Source: Bacteroidales bacterium (lineage in GTDB: Bacteria > Bacteroidota > Bacteroidia > Bacteroidales > F082). Taken from it: a DNA stretch of 5,852 nt. Position 1 is the first letter of the stretch, and each line of letters starts with the position of its first letter. Below, piece by piece: positions 1-5,852 of this stretch. The stretch is taken from the NCBI GenBank assembly GCA_020853175.1, contig JADYZK010000296.1, positions 1 to 5,852 of the forward strand, given 5' to 3'. Below the pieces are notes generated by a model that was given only the letters and a program-made list of their open reading frames with translations, was not told the origin of the DNA and ran no database searches. A program made the translations under genes and the position numbers.

Positions 1-380
1 ATGTCTCTGTAAATATAAACGCAGCCGGATTGGCTCCACTTACCGTTTACAAAGGAAAACTCCACATCCGCAGCAACGATTATGCAGCCGAAAGAATCAA
101 CATCAGCGTGTTTATCACTGTTTTGGTAGGTGTAAATGAAAATGGCGAACAAGCATACATTTCTATGTATCCTAACCCTGCACATACTACTTTTACATTG
201 AAAGCCAATACCAACATCCAAAGGGTAACTATCACCAATAACCTTGGACAGATCGTTTACTCAGGCAATGTTGATCAATTGGAAACACAAATTCGTGTAA
301 GTGACTACAAAGCCGGAATGTACATCGTTCGCATGGAAACAGAAAACGGAACTGCCATTCAAAAATTAATGGTTGAATAG
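1..380 (+). CDS. C-terminal part of a T9SS-secreted protein (type A sorting domain), 5' truncated
   Basis: The reading frame is already open at the left edge (first full codon at base 3) and ends with TAG at 378-380, so only about the last 125 residues are seen. The last ~80 residues look like a type A T9SS C-terminal sorting domain: a YPNPA motif, an alternating beta pattern, a LGQIVYSG strand, then YKAGMYIVRME and a terminal QKLMVE. In this family the domain directs export across the outer membrane by the Por/Gld system and is usually cleaved, often with surface attachment. Before it, a KLHIRSND stretch followed by a hydrophobic strand resembles the end of an Ig-like repeat of the 'TSNDP' kind common in such cargo. 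The catalytic or binding part of the protein lies outside the window, so its function is unknown. The TTG at base 30 is not a real start. The T9SS assignment is firm; the Ig-like call is weaker. Confidence 0.88.
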   Translation, partial: VSVNINAAGLAPLTVYKGKLHIRSNDYAAERINISVFITVLVGVNENGEQAYISMYPNPAHTTFTLKANTNIQRVTITNNLGQIVYSGNVDQLETQIRVSDYKAGMYIVRMETENGTAIQKLMVE

Positions 381-413
381 TTTGATGTTTTTCCAGCGAT
401 AATGAAAATCATA

Positions 414-447
414 AACAGAGGCCGGCTTGTAAAAGTCGGCCTCTGTT
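414..447 (+). terminator. Strong hairpin after the T9SS cargo gene, probable transcription terminator
   Basis: Bases 414-424 (AACAGAGGCCG) and 437-447 (CGGCCTCTGTT) form an 11-bp perfect inverted repeat. A G-U pair and three more base pairs extend the stem to 15 bp around a GTAA tetraloop at 429-432. It starts 33 bases after the upstream stop codon. The downstream bases (ATTCACCCTTGTTTG) are only moderately T-rich, so this is not a textbook intrinsic terminator, but stems with weak U-tracts are often seen in Bacteroidota. The hairpin is nearly symmetric and could act on either strand. It sits inside the longest open frame for the next gene, which argues that the next gene starts after it, at 465. 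Confidence 0.65.
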
Positions 448-464
448 ATTCACCCTTGTTTGAG

Positions 465-989
465 ATGCAAAATGACTATATAAAATCCAACGCTCTTTTT
501 GCTGATAAAGGATTCGAAACAGTTTATCAGCACATTCACCGACCTATCATTGTCGCCGATCAGCTGCGCAACCCCGACAATGCAGGAGCTTTGATCCGGT
601 TGGCAGATAACATAGGAGCAAAGGAAGTTTTCTTCCTGGGTGATGCCACATTGCTCAAGATGAGCCGCCTGAAAAGAGCTGCTGCCAGTAGTGTGGGCAA
701 CATCCCATGGTCGTTTGTGTCGGATGTCGAGCTGTTAGAACGCTTACCAAGCGACTATACTTTGTTGGGTATTGAAACCAGCGCAAATGCTGAAAACCTT
801 TTTGAGGTTGCTTTGCCGAATCAGATAGTTTTCTTTGTGGGCAACGAAGTGAAAGGCATACGACCCGAATGGCTTGAACGAATGCACCAATGCGTGTATA
901 TTCCTGTTCCCGGGCCCACACGCTCGCTCAACGTGAGCCATGCCGCAGCTGTGGTGATGTTTGAGTGGTTGAGGCAAAAAATGTGCTAA
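465..989 (+). CDS. TrmH/SpoU family RNA 2'-O-methyltransferase
   Basis: This 174-residue protein is a SPOUT-class, SAM-dependent ribose 2'-O-methyltransferase for tRNA or rRNA. All three SpoU motifs are visible: motif 1 around residues 36-51 (N36, N39, G41 and the catalytic-type R45), motif 2 FFVGNE at 123-128 with G131, and motif 3 at 145-160 with IPVPG followed by SLNVS. These residues form the knotted SAM site and dimer interface in the family. Only the catalytic domain is present, without the N-terminal L30e-like substrate-binding domain of RlmB-type enzymes, so the length resembles compact TrmH/TrmL-type members. The target nucleotide cannot be read from the sequence. The frame is open back to an ATG at 402, but those 21 extra residues would be encoded by the terminator-like hairpin, so I prefer the ATG at 465. 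No Shine-Dalgarno is seen, as is usual in Bacteroidota. The next gene follows after 69 bases and may share its transcript. Confidence 0.9.
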   Translation: MQNDYIKSNALFADKGFETVYQHIHRPIIVADQLRNPDNAGALIRLADNIGAKEVFFLGDATLLKMSRLKRAAASSVGNIPWSFVSDVELLERLPSDYTLLGIETSANAENLFEVALPNQIVFFVGNEVKGIRPEWLERMHQCVYIPVPGPTRSLNVSHAAAVVMFEWLRQKMC

Positions 990-1058
990 TACAACTGTGT
1001 TGCTTGTTATGACTTGTGTGAAAAGTGATAATAATCAGCAGAATAAAGAATACAAACG

Positions 1059-1754
1059 ATGAAATACAAACACATTTTCTTTGACCTCGATCACACCTTG
1101 TGGGATTTTGAAGCGAGTTCAGAGTTTACTTTTAAAAAGATGTACGATCATTTCGGGCTCTTCTCGAAAGGCGTTGCCAACGTGGAGGAGTTCTACAAAA
1201 AATACCTTGTCCACAACCTCAATATGTGGGCCTTGTACCGCGAAGGCAAGATGGAAAAGGAGATTTTACGCAACCTCCGTTTTGAAAAGGCATTGATTGA
1301 TTTCCAAATCGAAGAACCGGGCCTGGCTGAAGCACTTGCTGATTATTATCTGTACCATACGCCCCGCAATGTTTTTCTATTCCCGGGTGCGCTTGAAACA
1401 CTTGCGTTTCTGTCAAAAAAAGCGCAACTGCATATCATCACCAATGGTTTTGAGGAGGTGCAGTACACCAAGTTAGAAACCAGCGGGATGAAAGATTTCT
1501 TCACGGAGATCATTACCTCCGAAGAGGCTGGAGTGAAAAAACCCGATGCCGGTATTTTTCATTATGCCCTTCAAAAGGCCGGGGCAGAAGCGCATGAAAG
1601 TTTGATGGTGGGCGACGATCCTGTGGTGGACATTGCCGGTGCTATAGCGGTAGGGATGGAAGCGGTTTTTTTTAACCCTTTCCATGCGGAAAATCCCAAT
1701 CCGAAAAGCATAGAAATTACCACACTCAGTGAGCTGATTGATTTGTTGGGATGA
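1059..1754 (+). CDS. HAD-superfamily pyrimidine 5'-nucleotidase, YjjG type
   Basis: A 231-residue soluble HAD phosphatase. Motif I is DLDHT at residues 9-13, giving nucleophile D9 and acid/base D11. Motif II is the ITNG stretch with T128, motif III is the lysine of GVKKPD (K160 or K161), and motif IV is GDDPVVD with D186, D187 and D191 for magnesium. A helical cap lies between motif I and about residue 105. The LWDFEASS segment just after motif I and the full length fit the YjjG/YfnB group (TIGR02254-like), whose E. coli member dephosphorylates pyrimidine nucleoside monophosphates including non-canonical ones, and so helps to keep damaged pyrimidines out of DNA. The substrate here is inferred from family likeness; other small phosphate esters are possible. 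The ATG at 1059 puts motif I at the expected place. The gene converges on the psd gene. Confidence 0.85.
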   Translation: MKYKHIFFDLDHTLWDFEASSEFTFKKMYDHFGLFSKGVANVEEFYKKYLVHNLNMWALYREGKMEKEILRNLRFEKALIDFQIEEPGLAEALADYYLYHTPRNVFLFPGALETLAFLSKKAQLHIITNGFEEVQYTKLETSGMKDFFTEIITSEEAGVKKPDAGIFHYALQKAGAEAHESLMVGDDPVVDIAGAIAVGMEAVFFNPFHAENPNPKSIEITTLSELIDLLG

Positions 1755-1781
1755 ATGCTGATACGAAGGGGCTTCATTTCA

Positions 1782-1797
1782 AGAGGAGGCATCCTCT
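1782..1797. terminator. Weak hairpin in the convergent gap between the HAD and psd genes
   Basis: Bases 1782-1787 (AGAGGA) and 1792-1797 (TCCTCT) form a 6-bp perfect inverted repeat around a GGCA loop, in the 70-bp gap where two genes converge. The location suits a terminator working in both directions. The stem is short and neither side has a good T-run (the plus side has AAGTTTTC just after it), so the call is tentative. A second, weaker 5-bp repeat lies at 1811-1824. Confidence 0.3.
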
Positions 1798-1824
1798 AAG
1801 TTTTCATACAAGAAAACGGTTTCT

Positions 1825-2484
1825 CTATTTAAGATTGGCCAAAACGGTTTGCGTTCCTTTCACTTTGTCGCCAATTTTAACCTGCACTTTGGCATCTAAA
1901 GGCAGGTAGAAATCTACGCGTGAGCCAAAACGAATCAAACCAAATTCTTGTCCTATTGTTGCTTTATCGCCGGCTTTTCTGAAGCAGATGATTCTTCGGG
2001 CCAACATTCCGGCCACTTGACGCAACAAAACTTCTCTGTTTTTAGCATCTTTCACCACGAGGGTGTTGCGTTCGTTTTCGATGGAAGATTTGGGGTGGTT
2101 AGCAATCAAAAACTTCCCGGGATGGTATTTCATATAACTCACTTCCCCATTCATGGGAAACCAATTGACATGCACGTTTAACGGCGACATAAACACCGAA
2201 ATCTGTATCCTTTTGTCCTTAAAATACTCATTTTCAAACACTTCCTCCACCACAACGACCGTTCCATCGGCAGATGAAATGACACTGTCGGGCAACAGCA
2301 CCGGAACACGATGAGGCACTCTGAAAAAGCTGATCGTCCACAGAAGGAGAAGCAGCAAGGGTAGGAAAAGTATAAGATGGATTTCAGTAAATGTATCGGT
2401 ATAGTAAACAATCACTAATGCCAAAAGTGCAACGGCAATGAATACATTTGCAATAATTTTAAAACCTTCGCGGTGGATGTGCAT
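1825..2484 (-). CDS. psd: Phosphatidylserine decarboxylase, short (archaeal-type) form
   Basis: Decarboxylates phosphatidylserine to phosphatidylethanolamine at the inner membrane. The 219-residue protein has two hydrophobic segments at about 8-28 and 36-54, then the enzyme domain. The self-cleavage site is the GS pair at 187-188 within RFGSRVD, the form typical of the short Psd-A family (TIGR00164-like); E. coli Psd has LGST there. Cleavage would leave a small alpha chain whose S188 becomes the pyruvoyl cofactor. Candidate charge-relay residues by comparison with E. coli Psd are D73 (SADGTV) and H105 (SPLNVHVNW). The length is normal for this short family, well below the ~320 residues of E. 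coli Psd. The start ATG lies one base after the cdsA stop, which indicates translational coupling and a shared transcript. The substrate-making enzyme PssA is not in the window. Confidence 0.93.
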   Translation of the reverse strand: MHIHREGFKIIANVFIAVALLALVIVYYTDTFTEIHLILFLPLLLLLLWTISFFRVPHRVPVLLPDSVISSADGTVVVVEEVFENEYFKDKRIQISVFMSPLNVHVNWFPMNGEVSYMKYHPGKFLIANHPKSSIENERNTLVVKDAKNREVLLRQVAGMLARRIICFRKAGDKATIGQEFGLIRFGSRVDFYLPLDAKVQVKIGDKVKGTQTVLANLK

Positions 2485-2485
2485 G

Positions 2486-3307
2486 TTATTGTGTCATTAC
2501 AAGGTAAACAAATACAAAAGGAACTGCAAAAAAAGTAGCGTCAAACCTGTCGAGTACGCCACCATGCCCGGGTAAAATTTTACCGGAATCTTTCACATGG
2601 GCTTGACGTTTGAGCATGGATTCAACAAGATCGCCCAAGCTTCCGGTTACCACCACAATCAATGCAATCATCAAGGCATCTCGGGTTGTGATCCACTCGG
2701 CAAACACCGACAAAACGTATGCAGCGCCCAAAGTGAATATCAAGCCGCCCAAGCTGCCTTCGCGACTCTTTTTCGGCGAAATGCGTTCAAAAAGTTTTGT
2801 TCGGCCCAGTTGCATTCCTACCAAGTAGGCAAAGATGTCGTTGATCCAAACAAATCCAATCACGGTGAGCAACAAAGCCGAACCGGCCATTGGTCCTACC
2901 ACCTCGGCCTGGTATAGAAACAACATCAGTCCCGATGGAATAGCTACATAAAACACTGATGACCAATGCACTGTGGCTACTTCGCTGAAACTATGTTTTT
3001 TTGAAAATAAGGCGTGAAGGAAAGGAAAAGAAAGCAAAGGAAGGAGGATCAACAGTGTTTTTAGCTCGATCCACCCCAAAGCAGCGGCAGCCAACAAGCA
3101 ATAGAAAAAAAGACCAACAAGATGAAAAAGAAATTTGTCACCCTGCGTGTATTTTGTTTTTTTAAACAAGAAGATCATCTCTTTCGTTCCAATAAAAGTG
3201 ATGATCAACAGCAAAGCTGCCAGCAACTTCACGTTCAATAGGATTGCACCAATCATCACGACGGCAAAAATGAATCCGTAAATTGTTCGCGTTAAAAAAT
3301 TGTTCAT
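2486..3307 (-). CDS. cdsA: Phosphatidate cytidylyltransferase (CDP-diacylglycerol synthase)
   Basis: Converts phosphatidic acid and CTP to CDP-diacylglycerol and pyrophosphate, the branch point for all bacterial glycerophospholipids. This integral inner-membrane protein of 273 residues has a run of hydrophobic helices through about residue 225 and a final one near 257-271. The diagnostic family signature is complete at 230-256: SMLKR, then K239-D240, then LPGHGGVLDRFD, carrying the aspartates that bind the metals. A second conserved block, W154 with N156-D157 and later GRTKLFERISPKKSREG (168-184), is also present. Length agrees with the family. The ATG at 3307 is the obvious start and has no Shine-Dalgarno. 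A Bacteroidota-type promoter is visible about 30 bases upstream, so the gene may be expressed both from it and by read-through from the LUD gene. It is coupled to psd downstream. Confidence 0.96.
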   Translation of the reverse strand: MNNFLTRTIYGFIFAVVMIGAILLNVKLLAALLLIITFIGTKEMIFLFKKTKYTQGDKFLFHLVGLFFYCLLAAAALGWIELKTLLILLPLLSFPFLHALFSKKHSFSEVATVHWSSVFYVAIPSGLMLFLYQAEVVGPMAGSALLLTVIGFVWINDIFAYLVGMQLGRTKLFERISPKKSREGSLGGLIFTLGAAYVLSVFAEWITTRDALMIALIVVVTGSLGDLVESMLKRQAHVKDSGKILPGHGGVLDRFDATFFAVPFVFVYLVMTQ

Positions 3308-3339
3308 TAAAAAACGTTTTGGCTATTCAATATGAACTG

Positions 3340-3370
3340 CAAACTTAGAAAAAAAGTAGCCCATCACCAA
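3340..3370 (-). promoter_or_regulatory. Bacteroidota-type sigma promoter upstream of cdsA-psd
   Basis: On the minus strand, TAAGTTTG (3347 down to 3340) is an exact match to the Bacteroidota -7 consensus TAnnTTTG. A TTG (3370-3368) lies 20 bases upstream, matching the -33 element at an accepted spacing. A run of seven T (3355-3349) fills part of the spacer. Transcription would begin roughly 25-30 bases before the cdsA ATG, giving a short leader. It lies in the 67-bp gap between the LUD gene and cdsA, so it would make cdsA-psd partly independent of ftsH. This is a motif match only. Confidence 0.5.
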
Positions 3371-3374
3371 TTTT

Positions 3375-4022
3375 CTATAAATCATCAATCAAGAACACGA
3401 AAAGTTCTTTTGGTCCATGAGCTCCTTTCACGAGGGTTTTCTCTATATCTGCTGTTCGGCTGGGGCCGGTAACTGTCGTAATTTGTGATGGCAAATCCCC
3501 ATTGTATTTTTTACGTATGGCCGAAAAGGCAGCTCTCAAAGTACTGGTGACCTGTGTAGAATATCCAACAACGAGGTGAATATCAGAAAAAGAATAAATG
3601 GCTCTGCTCCCTGCATCGGTATCCGACAGCACGATGCTGCCGGTTCGGGAGATCAATTTTTCACAGGTTGTGATGCCGACGAGTGGCTCCGGAGTTTCAT
3701 TAAAGGTATGAAAGTGAGGTATTTGAGCTGTGCTTAAAAGCTGCGACAGCTTCGGGCTTTGGCACCAAACCGCATCCCATAAACGCTCTTGAATCAATCC
3801 CGTAAGGTTGTTCAGAAAATGATTTTCACTTTCACAATAAATGAATTGGCCACCTAAAGTGAGCAGCTCTTGGGCAAACAACACCTCTGCCTCCTCGTCA
3901 GAACTTGATGCTTTCACAACATCGAGGATCACCTCATTGTCTTGATAAGGATTATCGGTTTTTTCGAGCAGCGCATTTCTGATTTTGCTCAATATTTGCT
4001 CTTTGGGTGTTGCGTCTTTCAT
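3375..4022 (-). CDS. LUD-domain protein (LutC/YkgG family)
   Basis: A soluble LUD-domain protein of 215 residues from the ATG at 4022. Family hallmarks are a TGSIVL segment near residues 127-132 and the C-terminal signature TGPSRTADIE (185-194) followed by GAHGP (200-204) and a hydrophobic strand. The N-terminal helix (KEQILSKIRNALL) is also typical. In Bacillus subtilis LutC acts with LutA and LutB, iron-sulfur proteins, in oxidising L-lactate; no lutA or lutB lies next to this gene, so lactate use cannot be inferred. The frame can be extended to a TTG at 4046, five bases from the ftsH stop, adding eight residues; I prefer the ATG because the extension has no family-like content. Its place between ftsH and cdsA on the same strand suggests a role linked to membrane or stress physiology, but that is inference. 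The family call is solid; the function is unknown. Confidence 0.85.
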   Translation of the reverse strand: MKDATPKEQILSKIRNALLEKTDNPYQDNEVILDVVKASSSDEEAEVLFAQELLTLGGQFIYCESENHFLNNLTGLIQERLWDAVWCQSPKLSQLLSTAQIPHFHTFNETPEPLVGITTCEKLISRTGSIVLSDTDAGSRAIYSFSDIHLVVGYSTQVTSTLRAAFSAIRKKYNGDLPSQITTVTGPSRTADIEKTLVKGAHGPKELFVFLIDDL

Positions 4023-4051
4023 GGAATTTGAGGGGGCTATGTGCAAAAACC

Positions 4052-5852
4052 TTAGGATATTTCTTGCTCCGGACTTACTGTTGGTTCCGGAATAACTTCC
4101 TCAACCCTGGCTTGATATTCGGTTCCGGTAACAACCACATGAACAGGCTCTTCTTTTATCCAAGGACGTTTGCCAAAGATAGCTTCTAAGTCTTCACCAA
4201 AGATCACTTCTTTTTCGAGCAATTGTGTTGCCAATTGAGTAAGTCCGGCCTTATTGGCACTTAAAAGTTCCACTGCTTTGGCATAAGCCGATTCAACAAT
4301 TTTACTTATTTCATCATCAATCACCTCATTTGTTTTTTCGCTGAAGGGCTTGTTGAAAGCATATTCTTGTTGTCCGGTGGAGTCGTAAAAGCTGAGGTTT
4401 CCAACTTTTTTACTCAACCCGTAATAAGTAACCATGGCATAAGCCTGCTTGGTCACTTTTTCGAGATCGTTGAGGGCGCCGGTAGAAATTTTTCCAAAAA
4501 TGACCTGTTCAGCAGCCCGTCCACCCAGTGTTGCCACCAATTCATCAAACATTTGTTCGTAGGTGGTGATGCTTCTTTCTTCGGGAAGGTACCAAGCCGC
4601 ACCCAATGATTTTCCGCGCGGAACGATGGTTACTTTCACGAGAGGATGGGCATGTTCGAGCAGCCAGCTGGCAGTGGCATGGCCGGCCTCATGAAAGGCA
4701 ACCACTTTCTTTTCGCTGGCAGTAATGATTTTATTCTTCTTTTCCAATCCGCCGATAATACGATCAATGGCATCCATGAAATCTTGTTTGTTGATGGCTT
4801 CATGTGAATGACGGGCAGCTATCAAGGCTGCTTCGTTGCACACGTTGGCAATATCAGCACCTGAGAATCCGGGAGTTTGTTTGGCAAGAAAAACTTTGTC
4901 AACACTGCCATCTAACTTCAACGGACGCATGTGCACATCGAAGATTTCTTTTCTGCCTTCCAAGTCAGGGAGTTCGACATAAATTTGTCTGTCGAAACGT
5001 CCGGCACGCATCAAAGCCCTGTCAAGGATGTCGGCCCTGTTGGTGGCAGCCAAAATAATGACACCTGAATTGGTTCCAAAACCGTCCATTTCGGTGAGCA
5101 ACTGGTTCAGGGTGTTCTCGCGTTCGTCGTTGGCTCCGGTGGCAGGATTTTTCCCGCGGGCGCGGCCTATGGCATCAATTTCATCAATAAAGATGATGCA
5201 AGGTGACTTTTCTTTGGCTTGTTTAAAAAGATCGCGAACGCGCGAGGCGCCCACTCCTACAAACATTTCCACAAAATCGGATCCTGAAATGGAAAAGAAA
5301 GGAACGTGAGCTTCGCCGGCTACCGACTTGGCCAATAGTGTTTTACCCGTTCCGGGAGGGCCAACCAACAAAACTCCTTTAGGAATTTTTCCGCCCAATT
5401 TCGTGTATTTGTCAGGGGTTTTCAAGAAGTCAACGATTTCGATGATTTCAACTTTCGCCTCTTCCAAACCGGCTACATCTTTAAAGGTAACATTCACATT
5501 GGTGTTTTTGTCGAAGAGCTGTGCTTTCGATTTGCCGATGTTGAAAATCTGACCCCCTGCACCACCGGCACCACGGCTCATCATGCGCATGATGAAAAAC
5601 CATATACCTACTAAAATGAGTACAGGAAATACCCATCCAAAAATTTCGTTGCTCCAGTTGCGGCGGTTCACATTGTTGGCATAAATGGGTGTTTCGACGT
5701 TCTCTTGGGCGCGGCGCAAATCTTCTTCAAAGGTGCCTACTTCACCAATTTGATAGGTGTAATGGGGTTGGGTAGGACCAAATGTGCGGTCAATGGTTTT
5801 GCCTTGAGCGTCTTTCTCAACATATTTACTTTGGGCTTCAGCTTTGATGAAG
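4052..5852 (-). CDS. ftsH: ATP-dependent zinc metalloprotease FtsH, 5' end beyond the window
   Basis: Membrane-anchored AAA+ protease that pulls misfolded membrane proteins and some soluble regulators into a hexameric chamber. The frame is open to the right edge, so 599 residues are visible and the N-terminus with the first transmembrane helix is missing. Numbered from the visible end: periplasmic part to ~65, transmembrane helix 69-91, a glycine-rich linker, Walker A GPPGTGKT 164-171 (bases 5339-5362), pore loop FVG 197-199, Walker B FIDE 221-224, second region of homology with RAGRFDR including arginine fingers R285 and R288, zinc motif HEAGH 387-391 (bases 4679-4693), and the third zinc ligand D462 in LNDLE. 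All catalytic residues are present. The C-terminal tail after GKRPW is acidic and proline-rich. A TTG at 5719 is internal and not the start. The LUD gene follows 29 bases after the TAA stop, suggesting co-transcription. Confidence 0.97.
   Translation of the reverse strand, partial: FIKAEAQSKYVEKDAQGKTIDRTFGPTQPHYTYQIGEVGTFEEDLRRAQENVETPIYANNVNRRNWSNEIFGWVFPVLILVGIWFFIMRMMSRGAGGAGGQIFNIGKSKAQLFDKNTNVNVTFKDVAGLEEAKVEIIEIVDFLKTPDKYTKLGGKIPKGVLLVGPPGTGKTLLAKSVAGEAHVPFFSISGSDFVEMFVGVGASRVRDLFKQAKEKSPCIIFIDEIDAIGRARGKNPATGANDERENTLNQLLTEMDGFGTNSGVIILAATNRADILDRALMRAGRFDRQIYVELPDLEGRKEIFDVHMRPLKLDGSVDKVFLAKQTPGFSGADIANVCNEAALIAARHSHEAINKQDFMDAIDRIIGGLEKKNKIITASEKKVVAFHEAGHATASWLLEHAHPLVKVTIVPRGKSLGAAWYLPEERSITTYEQMFDELVATLGGRAAEQVIFGKISTGALNDLEKVTKQAYAMVTYYGLSKKVGNLSFYDSTGQQEYAFNKPFSEKTNEVIDDEISKIVESAYAKAVELLSANKAGLTQLATQLLEKEVIFGEDLEAIFGKRPWIKEEPVHVVVTGTEYQARVEEVIPEPTVSPEQEIS
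5578..5595. repeat. 18-bp perfect palindrome inside ftsH
   Basis: TCATCATGCGCATGATGA at 5578-5595 is identical to its own reverse complement. It lies in ftsH where the code reads FIMRMMS at the end of the second transmembrane helix. The methionine and arginine codons account for much of it, because ATG and CAT are mutually complementary, so it may be a by-product of the protein sequence. As a dyad without a loop it is shaped more like a protein-binding site than an RNA hairpin. Confidence 0.4.

Noticed and set aside
990..1058. The 69-bp gap before the HAD gene was searched for a promoter or terminator.
   Set aside because: No TAnnTTTG box at proper spacing and no stem of useful length could be found; read-through from the methyltransferase gene is as likely.
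1811..1824. AGAAA/TTTCT 5-bp inverted repeat just after the psd stop as a terminator.
   Set aside because: The stem is short and A/T-rich, likely too unstable to end transcription.
2597..2917. Plus-strand open frame of 106 codons opposite cdsA.
   Set aside because: It lies wholly antisense to a strongly supported gene, with no recognisable domain; this is a shadow of cdsA codon use. The same applies to the other antisense frames across ftsH, psd and the HAD gene.
4023..4046. TTG at 4046 as the start of the LUD gene.
   Set aside because: It adds only eight residues without family-like content, while a normal ATG at 4022 gives a typical N-terminal helix.
4174..4201. Second TAnnTTTG match (TATCTTTG, minus strand) with TTTG upstream, inside the 3' end of ftsH, as a possible promoter for the LUD gene.
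   Set aside because: The spacing is only 16 bases and the likeness comes from a repeated IFG-coding stretch in the FtsH C-terminus. It is 150 bases before the LUD start and is probably chance.
5717..5719. TTG at 5719 as the start of FtsH.
   Set aside because: The frame stays open for 44 more codons to the window edge and those codons look like the FtsH periplasmic region, so the gene is simply cut by the edge.

Overview
The window reads as a chromosomal segment of a Bacteroidota bacterium, most likely in or near the Flavobacteriia/Cytophagia/Sphingobacteriia. The evidence is a type IX secretion (T9SS) C-terminal sorting domain, start codons without Shine-Dalgarno sequences, a promoter of the Bacteroidota form (TTG-N20-TAAGTTTG), and the gene order ftsH - LUD protein - cdsA - psd, which from memory is common in this phylum. 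Base composition is moderate and looks even across the window. I see no insertion sequence, CRISPR array, tRNA, rRNA or phage gene.

Layout. Plus strand, left to right: the 3' end of a secreted or surface T9SS cargo gene (1-380); a strong hairpin, probably its terminator (414-447); a compact SpoU/TrmH-type RNA methyltransferase (465-989); and a YjjG-type HAD nucleotidase (1059-1754). These meet a convergent minus-strand block, read from right to left: ftsH (cut by the right edge, 4052-5852), a LutC/YkgG-like LUD-domain gene (3375-4022), cdsA (2486-3307) and a short-form phosphatidylserine decarboxylase gene (1825-2484). All seven genes look intact apart from the two cut by the window edges. 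No stretch of more than about 80 bases lacks a gene.

How the genes work together. CdsA makes CDP-diacylglycerol from phosphatidic acid. Psd turns phosphatidylserine into phosphatidylethanolamine. The two are separated by one base and almost certainly co-expressed; the enzyme for the step between them, phosphatidylserine synthase, is not in the window. FtsH, the membrane AAA+ zinc protease, lies upstream in the same direction, so membrane-protein quality control and phospholipid synthesis sit together, with a LUD protein of unknown role between them. A promoter-like element just upstream of cdsA suggests that the lipid genes can also be transcribed apart from ftsH-LUD. The methyltransferase and the nucleotidase are unrelated housekeeping genes.

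I see no convincing undescribed system here. The items most worth a second look are the orphan LUD gene in a membrane-homeostasis cluster, the internal promoter, the hairpin that corrects the methyltransferase start, and an 18-bp perfect palindrome inside ftsH.
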